64,000 bases of DNA, from contig NZ_CP014223.1 of NCBI RefSeq assembly GCF_001561955.1, positions 124,001 through 188,000 on the forward strand. Reading direction: 5' to 3'. Shown piece after piece: positions 36,541 through 45,529 of the stretch. A program made the position numbers and the translations under genes. The notes under the pieces were generated by a model. That model worked only from the letters and a program-made list of their open reading frames with translations. It was not told where the DNA came from and made no database searches. Numbering within the stretch: position 1 is the stretch's first letter; the number at the start of each line of letters is the position of its first letter. Source of the DNA: Anaerotignum propionicum DSM 1682 (GTDB taxonomy: Bacteria > Bacillota > Clostridia > Lachnospirales > Anaerotignaceae).

Positions 36541-37476
36541 CTAAGCAACGAATTTAAGACAATCTCTTAAATCATCGATTTGAAAGTGTATGTAGGGTGC
36601 CAGCTCATTTATGCTGGAGTGTCCTGTGAATTTAATGATTTTTTCTGGTTCGTTTTTTCTGGATAGCATGTCCATTACAAATGTATGTCGAAAAATATGA
36701 GAGGAAACTTTGTTTTGATCAATATTTATATATTTAAGCACACGCTTTATCATATTATTGAATGCGCTTTTTGACAGGGGGTCTCCCTTATTACTTAAAA
36801 ATATTTTATCTGCTGTATGTGGGCAGGAAGTATGATAACTGGAAAGAGCGTTGCAAAGCTCTGGGGTAATTGGTATTGAATAAGCCTTACTCCCTTTTAC
36901 ATTTCTAACCACCATTGTTTTTTCAATAAAATCAAAGTCCTCAAAGCGTGCTTCTCTTACGCTGGAACCTCGTATTCCTGTTGTCAGCATTAACAATACT
37001 ATGCAATAATCTCTTAATTTGTCAATGTGGTTGCTTTCTATAATTTTTTCAAGAAGCAAAGTACATTCTTGTTGGGATAAATACTTAATTTTGTTTTGTA
37101 TTTCACCGTTTATGTTGGAATAACCATTTTTTTTGGTTCTATTTATAACTAACTTTTGGGCTAAATTCTCTATTTTGAAGTGGGACTCTAAAAATTTATA
37201 GAGAACAATTACACTGTCTAGTTTTCTATCTTTTGTTTTTGCACAGATTTGTTGTTTGGATACCTTATTTACTAGATAAATTTTATAACTTTCTAAAATT
37301 CTTAAATCAATGTCCTCAATATAAACTTTGCTAGGATAATTGTTTTTTAAAAACTCTATAAACTGGGATATATCTGTAATATAGGCTTTCATCGTCGCTT
37401 GTGAATTTTCTCTGGCATAAAGGTAAATTTCAAATTGCTTCAACATTTTAATAAGTGTTAATTTTTCTTTATTCAT
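36541..37476 (-). CDS. Tyrosine recombinase (phage-integrase family), internal
   Basis: 311 residues. An N-terminal SAM-like domain (ANSQATMKAYITDISQFIEFL-type segment) precedes the catalytic domain with Arg in TTGIRGSSVREARF, HIFRHTFVMDML, GHSS and Tyr in APYIHF. AGGAGG-like GGAGGTT sits before the ATG. It follows the Rep gene by 69 bases in the same orientation, so the two are probably co-transcribed. It is the second recombinase gene of the island and may belong to a module that moved on its own. Confidence 0.88.
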   Translation of the reverse strand: MNKEKLTLIKMLKQFEIYLYARENSQATMKAYITDISQFIEFLKNNYPSKVYIEDIDLRILESYKIYLVNKVSKQQICAKTKDRKLDSVIVLYKFLESHFKIENLAQKLVINRTKKNGYSNINGEIQNKIKYLSQQECTLLLEKIIESNHIDKLRDYCIVLLMLTTGIRGSSVREARFEDFDFIEKTMVVRNVKGSKAYSIPITPELCNALSSYHTSCPHTADKIFLSNKGDPLSKSAFNNMIKRVLKYINIDQNKVSSHIFRHTFVMDMLSRKNEPEKIIKFTGHSSINELAPYIHFQIDDLRDCLKFVA

Positions 37477-37545
37477 ATATAAAACCTCCGAATTTTTCTT
37501 TTATTATGAGTGATGGCATTCATTTGGATCACTGTATAGAAAGAC

Positions 37546-38511
37546 TTATACACCGGAACAAGTATATTTTAACAGAGCAGGAAGTGTATCAATATAAATT
37601 CCTTGCTCGGTTATAAATTCATTTCTTAACTGGATTGGATTTATATCCAGATTGTTTAATGCTTTTATGTATCTTGCAAAAGTATTTACGGCATAAGATT
37701 CCTTTGCATCATTAATACTGGTTTGTTCAATACATTCTAAGAATTCTTTTAATTTTTTCTTTTTGTCTGCTCTATAAGTGCTGAGGTCTATTATTTTAGC
37801 GGAATTCTCTTTTGTTCTATAGCTCCCATTAAAAATAACAGGCAGAACAGAATGATTAAAATAAGCTTTATTCATTTCTTCGGAGAGGTAATTATCTAAA
37901 ACATCAGCCAGACCAGTATTGCACTTGTGATTGGAAATATAACGCCTTTTTAATTGAACTTCAATTCTGAGCACATCTTGTTCATAGGTTTTGGGGGATC
38001 TATGCTTATCATGGAGTTCTTTATTTTTATCATAGATTATTATTTTTCTACTTTTGTTTGCAAATTCAACTGAAGTTTTATAAAATGTGCTTTTGGTAAA
38101 GTAACCCCATTTCTGGTACGATTTTTTAATTAGATCTATATATGCTTGTCTAATCGTGTTATCAGGAATTATAAGATCTCTCTTGAAATCTATTCTCTGC
38201 AAAATTAACCTCGGATTATCTGCTAGAGAGAAGTTATTAGCGAAGTCCGATAATTTATTATATATAACCTCGAGATCTGCGTTTGTTGCTGTACCTTTAT
38301 TCAGCAACTCCTGTAGGTTAATGTGTATTATAATGTACCAGTTTTCATGGTCTACTGTCTCATAGGGATATTGCCGTCTGAAATAAATAGTGGCTTTAAG
38401 GCCGGTTTCTTTAAATAAAATATCAGTATGTTTAAATTCCTCCTCTCTTTTTTCAATATAAATTATGTCCTGTGGTGCCAGGGTGTACTTTAACTGCAAT
38501 GTGTGTACCAT
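37546..38511 (-). CDS. Rolling-circle replication initiator, phage/plasmid gene II/X-like
   Basis: 321 residues. Features typical of the II/X (Phage_CRI) Rep group are a conserved beta strand around His63 (WYIIIHINLQELL), LQRIDFKRDLI (103-113), IIIYDKNKEL (157-165) and LRIEVQLKRR (181-190). I assign it from these motifs, not from an alignment. Its upstream region, including the first ~50 codons, is tandemly duplicated. With the adjacent tyrosine recombinase it suggests an integrative element that replicates after excision. Confidence 0.65.
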   Translation of the reverse strand: MVHTLQLKYTLAPQDIIYIEKREEEFKHTDILFKETGLKATIYFRRQYPYETVDHENWYIIIHINLQELLNKGTATNADLEVIYNKLSDFANNFSLADNPRLILQRIDFKRDLIIPDNTIRQAYIDLIKKSYQKWGYFTKSTFYKTSVEFANKSRKIIIYDKNKELHDKHRSPKTYEQDVLRIEVQLKRRYISNHKCNTGLADVLDNYLSEEMNKAYFNHSVLPVIFNGSYRTKENSAKIIDLSTYRADKKKKLKEFLECIEQTSINDAKESYAVNTFARYIKALNNLDINPIQLRNEFITEQGIYIDTLPALLKYTCSGV

Positions 38512-38730
38512 GATTTATCTTCCTTTCTTTAAGTAATTGATACCAACTTACTAATATTTATTTATTTTTTAGAAGACGCATATTTTGGTGATTATATGCG
38601 TTTAAAAGACCTGCTACTACGGGTCGGGTATAGGATTGCATAAATTTCTGGAAAAGTAAAGAGCTCAAGGAGGGGGTAGAACACCTTGTATGGAAAAGGG
38701 TGTTCGAGCAACGGATAAATATGCTTTAGT
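38354..38730. repeat. Tandem duplication, copy 1 (377 bp): Rep 5' end and leader
   Basis: This unit and 38731-39107 are direct, abutting copies with only a handful of base differences. The unit holds the first ~53 codons of Rep, its ribosome site and about 220 bases upstream. It has two hairpins: ACGCATAT...ATATGCGT (near 38576-38601) and GAACACC...GGGTGTTC (near 38679-38706). These look like elements of a double-strand origin. Confidence 0.93.
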
Positions 38731-38888
38731 ACTGTCTCATAGGGATATTGCCGTCTGAAATAAATAGTGGCTTTAAGGCCGGTTTCTTTAAATAAAATAT
38801 CAGTATGTTTAAATTCCCCCATTCTTTTTTCAATATAAATTATGTCCTGTGGTGCTAGGTTGTACTTTAACTGCAATGTGTGTACCAT
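38592..38888 (-). pseudogene. Truncated duplicate of the Rep gene 5' end
   Basis: It starts as MVHTLQLKYNLAPQDIIYIEKR, nearly identical to Rep, for about 53 codons. It then runs across the duplication junction into non-Rep sequence for about 45 codons. It has the same upstream ribosome site as Rep and could be translated to a 98-residue fusion, but is best read as a by-product of the tandem duplication. Confidence 0.8.
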
Positions 38889-39107
38889 GATTTATCTTCC
38901 TTTCTTTAAGTAATTGATATTAACTTACTAATATTTATTTATTTTTTAGAAGACGCATATTTTGATGATTATATGCGTTTAAAAGACCTGCTACTACGGG
39001 TCGGGTATAGGATTGCATAGATTTCTGGAAAAGTAAAGAGCTCAAGGAGGGGGTAGAACACCTTGTATGGAAAAGGGTGTTCGAGCAACGGATAAATATG
39101 CTTTAGA
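38731..39107. repeat. Tandem duplication, copy 2 (377 bp)
   Basis: Second copy of the unit at 38354-38730, including both hairpins and the start of Rep. It makes up most of the otherwise non-coding stretch before the XRE gene. Confidence 0.93.
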
Positions 39108-39121
39108 AGTGTTTATTGCAT

Positions 39122-39147
39122 AAAAAAAAGCCCATTTTTGGGCTTTA
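39122..39147 (-). terminator. Terminator of the island XRE gene
   Basis: On the minus strand, AAAGCCC, a short A-rich loop and GGGCT are followed by T8, six bases past the XRE stop. It isolates XRE transcription from rep. Confidence 0.85.
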
Positions 39148-39152
39148 GAGCT

Positions 39153-39476
39153 TCAAAGACGATCTTGAAGTTTTTTCAATTCTCTTATTTGTTGCAACAA
39201 GTAATCTTGTAAGGGGGGGATTAATGCGTCATAAATTTCTAATAATTCAATTGTACTAGAAGCGAATTTAGGCAGAAACATTTTACCAGTTCCGGTTGTG
39301 AGCCATTCTTCGTTCACATTATAAACTTTGCAAATCAATTTAATATAGGCTTCTTTTATTTGCCTTTCTCCCGTCTCAAAACTTGCGTAAGTCGTCTGAT
39401 TCAGTCCTAGCGCTTGGCAAAAAACTCTTTGGCTGAGGCCTAATTCTTTTCTTAATTCTTTCAGTCTCTCTTTCAT
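39153..39476 (-). CDS. XRE-family repressor of the island
   Basis: 107 residues. An N-terminal Cro/C1 HTH (LKELRKELGLSQRVFCQALGLNQTTYASFETGERQI) is followed by a short helical tail likely used for dimerisation. It is divergent from a 49-residue gene, and three TTAACTCAA-like sites lie in the shared region, so autoregulation and a lysogeny-type switch are likely. Confidence 0.85.
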   Translation of the reverse strand: MKERLKELRKELGLSQRVFCQALGLNQTTYASFETGERQIKEAYIKLICKVYNVNEEWLTTGTGKMFLPKFASSTIELLEIYDALIPPLQDYLLQQIRELKKLQDRL

Positions 39477-39507
39477 TCAACCACCTCTAGGTAAATGTAT
39501 CATAAAT

Positions 39508-39587
39508 TTGAACTCATTGCAATCAGAGTGAAAAATTGTTGACACAATTAACTCAATGGGATAATATTATAATAAATATTAACTCAA
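39508..39587. promoter_or_regulatory. Divergent promoter and probable XRE operators
   Basis: Rightward promoter TTGACA (39539-39544) and TAATAT (39562-39567), spacing 17. TTAACTCAA occurs at 39548-39556, between the boxes, and at 39579-39587, 31 bases on. A related TTGAACTCA is at 39508-39516. Repressor bound there would block the rightward promoter. Confidence 0.7.
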
Positions 39588-39608
39588 AGAGATTTGGAGG
39601 CGAGAAAA

Positions 39609-39758
39609 ATGCGTAGAGATATCAATAGAATTGAGGAAGGGAGACGAGAAATCAAAATTGCTTATGAAACTTTGTCTGAGCCATTGCAACTACATATTTT
39701 AAGTATTGCACACTTACTTTTAACAACGCAAAAACTTGTATTGGAATCGAAAGAATAA
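39609..39758 (+). CDS. Small helical protein opposite the XRE repressor
   Basis: 49 residues, with GGAGG eight bases before the ATG and a strong promoter upstream. The sequence is a charged helix followed by a hydrophobic one (RINRIEEG-like start, then LQLHILSIAHLLLTTQKLVL). No family recognised. By position it resembles a Cro-side or excision-control gene. Confidence 0.65.
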   Translation: MRRDINRIEEGRREIKIAYETLSEPLQLHILSIAHLLLTTQKLVLESKE

Positions 39759-39955
39759 AAGAGCCTCATTGGAATGAATTTAAAATTTGAATGGCTTTTA
39801 GGATTGCTAAACTTTCTATAACAAAAAGCGTAAATTATTATCCCTAAATTTTACGAATTATCCCAGATGGAAGATTTATTGTTGTATGCTGACTTTTTGC
39901 AAAGTTAGTTACTAAACTAAAGCGGTGTCAAACCATATGAGAAAGAGGAGAATTT

Positions 39956-40921
39956 ATGAAGAAATCATTTAGACTATTGACAACAGTTGCACTATTAACT
40001 TGCGCAATGTGCTTTAATGTGTACGCCCAAACAATCGTGACCCAGGATAGTTATATGGGTGAAAAATTGACAGACTTTAAGATTGAAGTAACGGAATTGG
40101 CCTCGAAATCTACTGAAGTAATCAATTATGATGGCGAAACCTATTCTACGGTTGTTTATACTGTGCCCCAAGGTGCCAGACTAACCTTCCAAATTGATAA
40201 ATTGGATTATCCTCCTATGTTGACAATGGCCAGTTACAAGGGTGAGGATTGGAAGATGGTAGAAAGAGGGGTCATTCTTTCAGACGGGACTTACTATACA
40301 GCTGGAAGAGATCCGGGAGAATTGGAACCAAACACACAAGTTTTCTATGATTTAAAGGATGCAAGTTATGGATATGTTCTTGGGCCTATATCACCTTATA
40401 AATACAATTCGGACATGCCAGAGAGTGGGGGCGAAACTGTTCTTTGCTTCATAAAAATTGCGGGAAATAAAAATATGACCCCAGTTAAGGTTGAGGAAAA
40501 GAAAGCTTCTGTTACTTCAGTAAATTTAAATGTAGCAGGAAAAAATATACCAACTGAGGCCTACAATATAGACGGAAGCAGTTATTTTATGTTAAGGGAT
40601 GTAGCCATGGCATTAAAGGGAACCCAGTATGAGTTTAGTGTTCAATATGATAAGGATGCAGATAAAATCATTACCACTACTGGGGGAAGCAAGTATCAAG
40701 CAACAGGAAGCGAACTGAAAATTGGCAATAAACAAAATAATGCTACTGCAAAAACAACGACTTCTAATTATTCTCATGATTTTGTAAAACAAAGTGCAAA
40801 TGTAACTGGCTATAACATTGCTGGTAATAATTATTACAAACTAAGAGATCTTGGGGAAATAATGGGATTTGACATTGAATGGAATAGCGGAACAAAAACA
40901 ATAAGCATAAATCTTAACTAA
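39956..40921 (+). CDS. Secreted protein with copper-amine-oxidase-N-like (SLAP-type) domains
   Basis: 321 residues with a clear signal peptide (MKKSFRLLTTVALLTCAMCFNVYAQ). The C-terminal half holds two copies of the stalk-like domain seen in PF07833 proteins: YNIDGSSYFMLRDVAMALKGT and YNIAGNNYYKLRDLGEIMGFDIEW. The N-terminal ~150 residues are of unknown fold. Such domains often serve as cell-wall-associated modules in Clostridia. AGAGGAG precedes the ATG. It is first of a four-gene rightward surface-protein group. Confidence 0.75.
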   Translation: MKKSFRLLTTVALLTCAMCFNVYAQTIVTQDSYMGEKLTDFKIEVTELASKSTEVINYDGETYSTVVYTVPQGARLTFQIDKLDYPPMLTMASYKGEDWKMVERGVILSDGTYYTAGRDPGELEPNTQVFYDLKDASYGYVLGPISPYKYNSDMPESGGETVLCFIKIAGNKNMTPVKVEEKKASVTSVNLNVAGKNIPTEAYNIDGSSYFMLRDVAMALKGTQYEFSVQYDKDADKIITTTGGSKYQATGSELKIGNKQNNATAKTTTSNYSHDFVKQSANVTGYNIAGNNYYKLRDLGEIMGFDIEWNSGTKTISINLN

Positions 40922-41008
40922 AGTTATAGTACTTGATACTTTAGTAGAAGTGAAGGGAAATTACAAAAAACAAAAATGGAGAAGTTATTATAGAAAAGGT
41001 GAGGCAGA

Positions 41009-42004
41009 ATGAAAAATCATAAAAATATAAAAATATCCTTAATGTGCATTTTAGTTTCAGTGACAATGCTAGGCAATGTGGTTCCGGCCATGGCAGAAAG
41101 CGGTGTGCCTTGTATAGATGCCGAATATAAAGACATTAATGTCATTTACGGAGGATGTAGTGTTGATTTGAGAGGTGCGAGGCCGGCCGTTATAGATGGA
41201 ACTGTGTATTTACCCCTTAGAGCCATATCGAATACGATGGGAATAGAAGTCACATGGGATAAGAAGACGAATTATGTATATTTGGGAGACGTTCCTGTCT
41301 ACGTAAAGATTGAAGATGATACTAAAGAAAACTCCGTTGAATATAGTGATGACGGTTTGTTTTTAGAGCCTTCTAATACAATTGCGTTTATTTATGATAA
41401 TATATTGAGCACCAAAAATATGGTGGTTAGAAAACCTAATATAGACTACATAACTTTCCAGTATTTTAATACACCAAAGGAACATGAAAATTTTATGAAT
41501 ATTGTAAAAGTCATGGAAAAGCAGGATGAAACAAAGAGGATGGATAGTATTTATAAACTGGCTGGACTTTATAAAGATATGGTCAAAAAAGTACCAAATG
41601 ATAAAGCTAATTTGCTAATAGGTGTTAATCAGTTTGTATACTATATGTCAGAAATTATTTATCAGATATCATTATTAAGCAATGAAAATCAGTATAAGAT
41701 AGCCGTAAAAATCAGTGAAGTAATCCATCAGGCTGGTATACATGCCTTAGCGGTGGAAAATCATCAAATTAATGGACAGGTCATTTATTTTGCCAGGTTT
41801 TACAATTTAAGATATTTAGATAAAACAGAGAGATTTCTAAAAATGTCTGTTTTCCATCACTTGTTTAACGGTCAGCAACAGAAATACAGAGGGAAAACTC
41901 TGGATGAGTATATTGCAATATGTAAACAGGAGCAGGCCGAGGGTGATGCACGTGTTAAGGCGGGTCATCAAAAGTGGTTGGAAGAGCAAAAACAAAAAAA
42001 GTAG
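41009..42004 (+). CDS. Secreted protein with one copper-amine-oxidase-N-like domain
   Basis: 331 residues. The signal peptide ends near MAES. It is followed by AVIDGTVYLPLRAISNTMGIEVTWDKKTNYVYLG, here cited in parts: VIDGTVYLPLRAIS then TMGIEVTWDKK, a typical PF07833 unit. The remaining ~230 residues are helical and unrecognised. The ATG follows AAGGTGAGG. A 17-bp stem terminator comes next. Confidence 0.75.
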   Translation: MKNHKNIKISLMCILVSVTMLGNVVPAMAESGVPCIDAEYKDINVIYGGCSVDLRGARPAVIDGTVYLPLRAISNTMGIEVTWDKKTNYVYLGDVPVYVKIEDDTKENSVEYSDDGLFLEPSNTIAFIYDNILSTKNMVVRKPNIDYITFQYFNTPKEHENFMNIVKVMEKQDETKRMDSIYKLAGLYKDMVKKVPNDKANLLIGVNQFVYYMSEIIYQISLLSNENQYKIAVKISEVIHQAGIHALAVENHQINGQVIYFARFYNLRYLDKTERFLKMSVFHHLFNGQQQKYRGKTLDEYIAICKQEQAEGDARVKAGHQKWLEEQKQKK

Positions 42005-42034
42005 AAGAATAATTTAAATCAATTTACAAAACAT

Positions 42035-42085
42035 GAAACTTGAATTTAGTAAGAACTTAATACATACTAAATTCAAGTTTCTTAT
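42035..42085. terminator. Long-stem terminator
   Basis: GAAACTTGAATTTAGTA (42035-42051) pairs perfectly with TACTAAATTCAAGTTTC (42065-42081), then TTATT. Confidence 0.8.
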
Positions 42086-42114
42086 TAAGTGATAGATTTA
42101 TTTGGAGGGGACTC

Positions 42115-43023
42115 ATGGAAGTTAATACAAATACGGTAGAAGAAAAGCATTATGTTAAAGGCATTCTATCAATTAAAAATCTAGGTGTATTTATTTATAT
42201 AATGGTTAATTTTATTCTGTTTTTAGGGGTTGCAGATTTATTTTTTTCTGAACAAAAGGCATATTTTAATTTAAGCGTAGTCATTTATTTTTCGGTCATG
42301 GCCTTAAGCCTTCTTAGGCTTGGAGATATGGTCACAAGGATATTATATAAAGCGGAGAAAGCAGATAAAAGAAGTGTAGTCTACGTTTATTTTGAGGATA
42401 TAATATTTAGAGCAAGCGACAAAAATTTTGCACAAACAGATTATAATATTGAATTATATTTTTCTGATAAGATAGATACATATGTAAAAGCTGTTTCCAG
42501 AAAAACAATTATTTTAAACAGAGACTTTTTAAAGCTTGAGGATTTTCAACAACAAGCTTTATTGGCAAAAGAACTAGGTATTATTATAGAAAAAGGTATC
42601 TATTTGGAGATGGTAATGAAAGTATCAAATTTTGTTTATTTCCTGTTGTTTTTGATTTATAAATGTTATTATTTAATAATTACAGCCCTTTGTATGATGG
42701 CGATTAGTGTTGTAGGAGGCTCAAGAAATAATTCGGATAATAGCTTTTTGGCTTCTTTTGGTTTAGCTACTCTAATAACTTTATTTTTCGAGAAATTAAA
42801 ATCTTTTGGTGTTTTTATGAAAAATTTACTCATTAGATCATATTTAAGAGATAGAGAATTTAAGACCGATATATTTGCTGTCAAAATTGGCCTTAAAAAT
42901 GAAATTATTGATCTTTTGCGTTCTTATAATTATACGGGCGAAAAAACAAGCATGTTTCGTATTCTGCCGTCAATATATGAAAGGGAGGAGAATTTAAAGA
43001 AGTTTATTGCAGGAGAATTTTGA
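42115..43023 (+). CDS. M48/HtpX-like membrane protein lacking the catalytic HExxH
   Basis: 302 residues with two N-terminal and two central hydrophobic hairpins, as in HtpX-type proteases. Where M48 enzymes have AHELGH, this protein reads AKELGI (residues 151-156), so both zinc-binding histidines are missing. The downstream metal-ligand region is retained in outline as DREFKTDIFAVKIG (about 246-259). It is probably a pseudo-protease with a binding or structural role. The assignment rests on pattern and topology. GGAGGGG precedes the ATG. Confidence 0.55.
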   Translation: MEVNTNTVEEKHYVKGILSIKNLGVFIYIMVNFILFLGVADLFFSEQKAYFNLSVVIYFSVMALSLLRLGDMVTRILYKAEKADKRSVVYVYFEDIIFRASDKNFAQTDYNIELYFSDKIDTYVKAVSRKTIILNRDFLKLEDFQQQALLAKELGIIIEKGIYLEMVMKVSNFVYFLLFLIYKCYYLIITALCMMAISVVGGSRNNSDNSFLASFGLATLITLFFEKLKSFGVFMKNLLIRSYLRDREFKTDIFAVKIGLKNEIIDLLRSYNYTGEKTSMFRILPSIYEREENLKKFIAGEF

Positions 43024-43102
43024 CTTTTAGATTTAATGCTATAATAACAGTGTAGTATTGGAGGCTTTTGATTTTGAGTTAGTTATAGAAAGGGGAGTAG
43101 AA

Positions 43103-44740
43103 ATGAGATTCAATGTGAGAAAAAATTTACACATGATTCTTTTAAGTATTTTGGTATCATCGTTATTTTCTGTATGTACTTTTGGAGCAATTCCAAGCCC
43201 ATACTGGAAAGTGCAACAGCCATTTATTACTGCAAGAGATTCAGGAAATAACGCCGATATTATAAAGTATGGGAAGGAAATTGTAGCTATTTTTAAGGAC
43301 AAGCCTATGGATAAGAATAAGGCAGAGATATTATACACTACATACGAAGCCATGTATAAGTCTTATGAAAATACTGCGGATTATGGAAATGCTATTGAAA
43401 TTTTAAAGGCGCAAATTCCCTATGGGGAATACTTGGGCTATGCAGATGGGGTTAAGCTTGCCAAGGAGAGAATTAATAAAATCAACCCCATGACACAGGT
43501 ATACGCTGTAACCCAAAACACAGCATCTATTCCGTTTTATGGGATGAAGAATGAACCGAAGTCCGGTACATATTTCGGCAGAGTTTATTCCAGTGGTGGT
43601 GTTGCAACTATGGAAAATGAAACGGCGGTTTCTTTCTATTTTGAATGTTTACAAGATAACTTAGAAGACTTTGATTATATGCTTCGACCTTATGCAGACG
43701 GCACTAGGCTGATACATATTGCCATGAATATGCCAGGGGAAAACGATTCCTTAAAGCTTATAATGCAACCTACTTCAGATGCGTACTTAAAAGAAACCAT
43801 GGAGTATTTAAAGTCTTTAGATGCACCGGTATTGCTTAGAATTGGGGGGGAGATGAACGTATGGCAAAACCTTGGGGACTCAAGTCTATATAAACAGGCA
43901 TACATTAAGATAGCTAATATTGCAAGACAGACAGCGCCCAATGTTGCATTGGTTTTCTCTCCCAATGATGTGTCAAATTGGAATGTGGATATTGCTGACT
44001 ATTACCCAGGGGATAACTATGTAGATTGGGTAGGTGTTTCTCTATATACAAATAAATATAGAAATCCCCAAAATCCCTTAGTTGGTAAGGATTTTGAGGA
44101 GATGTATTATGGAAATGGGGCATACGCGAATCCCCTGACAAGGCTTAAAAATATTGTTGACAGATATGGGAGCAAGAAACCTATTATTATCACGGAGTGT
44201 GGTATTGGCTACGGAATCAACGGGAAATCCCTTGACTTAAATTCTTTTGCAAAAGAGCGAATCCAAATGCTGTATACTTATGCCAATATGCTGTATCCCC
44301 AAGTAAAAGGCATTATTTATTTTGACGTGGATTTAGGAAGTAGCAATAAATATTTATATTCATTAAGCAATAACAAGCAAATGATGAACCAGTATCAGGC
44401 ATCCGTTGAAAATAACGAGAGTTTTATTCTACAAATGGGGGTCTCGCCAAAGGCCTACGTTAAGGCTGGAAGCTATCAAGACAATCTACCTGTTATTGAG
44501 CTGGCAACATATTGTATCTTACCTAGAGATGTTCCTGTGACAGTGGAATATTCCCTGGATGGTAAAAAGGTTACTTCCGAAGGAAAAATACCTTATACCT
44601 GCAATTTAGATGCAAGTGCAGTGTCCACGGGAATCCATGAATTGAAGGTCGTGATAAAAGCGACCAACGGCTATAATAAGATAAAAGCCTATACGTTAAC
44701 AAAGCATGAAAATAATTTGGTAAATATTAAAGAAAAATAG
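43103..44740 (+). CDS. Secreted GH26-like glycoside hydrolase
   Basis: 545 residues. A signal peptide (ILLSILVSSLFSVCTFG) is followed by a ~120-residue helical region and then a TIM-barrel. RIGGEMN (acid/base Glu250) and IITECGIG (nucleophile Glu365) match the GH26/clan A pattern, with WVGVSLYTN between. A C-terminal Ig-like domain (VPVTVEYSLDGKKV) ends the protein. It would cleave beta-mannan or a related surface polysaccharide. ATG 43103 follows AAAGGGGAG; an upstream TTG/GTG extension is less likely. Confidence 0.75.
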   Translation: MRFNVRKNLHMILLSILVSSLFSVCTFGAIPSPYWKVQQPFITARDSGNNADIIKYGKEIVAIFKDKPMDKNKAEILYTTYEAMYKSYENTADYGNAIEILKAQIPYGEYLGYADGVKLAKERINKINPMTQVYAVTQNTASIPFYGMKNEPKSGTYFGRVYSSGGVATMENETAVSFYFECLQDNLEDFDYMLRPYADGTRLIHIAMNMPGENDSLKLIMQPTSDAYLKETMEYLKSLDAPVLLRIGGEMNVWQNLGDSSLYKQAYIKIANIARQTAPNVALVFSPNDVSNWNVDIADYYPGDNYVDWVGVSLYTNKYRNPQNPLVGKDFEEMYYGNGAYANPLTRLKNIVDRYGSKKPIIITECGIGYGINGKSLDLNSFAKERIQMLYTYANMLYPQVKGIIYFDVDLGSSNKYLYSLSNNKQMMNQYQASVENNESFILQMGVSPKAYVKAGSYQDNLPVIELATYCILPRDVPVTVEYSLDGKKVTSEGKIPYTCNLDASAVSTGIHELKVVIKATNGYNKIKAYTLTKHENNLVNIKEK

Positions 44741-45529
44741 GAGTTTTAGTTATATTTGGTTTTTTATTTGCATATTATAGTATGTAATAATAAACAACAA
44801 AAACAACAAAAACGTGGAGACTAAGGCAGTCACAAAAATGTTTTCTTAAATGGAAGGTTAAGCAGTTTTATTTTTTTTCCTGCGACGGAGCTGGAAATTT
44901 AAGTGTTTATTGCTACACATCCCCTTTATGTAATGTAAATCCTTTTAAAACAACCCCATCTAATGTGAATTAGATGGGGTTGTTTTTTTGAAGGTAAATA
45001 TAATAAAACGGTAATTATATTTACCCATAGCTGGTATTAATTTGGATAAACCAAAACAAGAAATGTGAGAAGTGTTATGAACATAACGAACCTTTAAAAC
45101 ACTAATGGAAGAAATGCGTTTTGTTTCTTTAGGTGTAGGCTAAGTAACTATTTTTATACCAAAGTCAAAGGTTTTAAAAACACTTTCCATTAGATATTGG
45201 ATATTAATAAACCATTCTATACCTTTTAAAATTTCAAGAACAAGTAATTTACCCAAATTAGTGGGCGGGCAAGTTATTGGTAACAATTGAAATTAAATAT
45301 AAATAAAGCTTTTTTATTGGATATTTATTTATTATTAGCAGTAATTGCAAAAAAATAGCGGAATATCAATTAAATACATAAAAAGCCTGATTTAAAGAAA
45401 AAAATAATATTATATGCTATTTTAAAACATGTTATTTGACGTTTTTGAAAAAAAAGTTCAAAAAAACTAAATAACATATTGACGAATGGCTGATGGTATA
45501 GTAATATATTCGAAAAGGAGATGAAATTT
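44741..45529. other. 790-bp AT-rich spacer with one terminator
   Basis: No coding frame is supported. The only clear element is the hairpin at 44951-44989. The rest is AT-rich and may be remnant sequence between two cargo modules. Confidence 0.5.
44951..44989 (+). terminator. Strong terminator after the glycosidase gene
   Basis: CAACCCCATCTA (44951-44962) pairs with TAGATGGGGTTG (44971-44982), followed by T7. Confidence 0.92.

Noticed and set aside
39107-44914. 13-base match AAGTGTTTATTGC at 39108 and near 44901 as inner att sites
   Set aside because: Matches of this length occur by chance in 64 kb of AT-rich DNA, and neither site borders a gene disruption.
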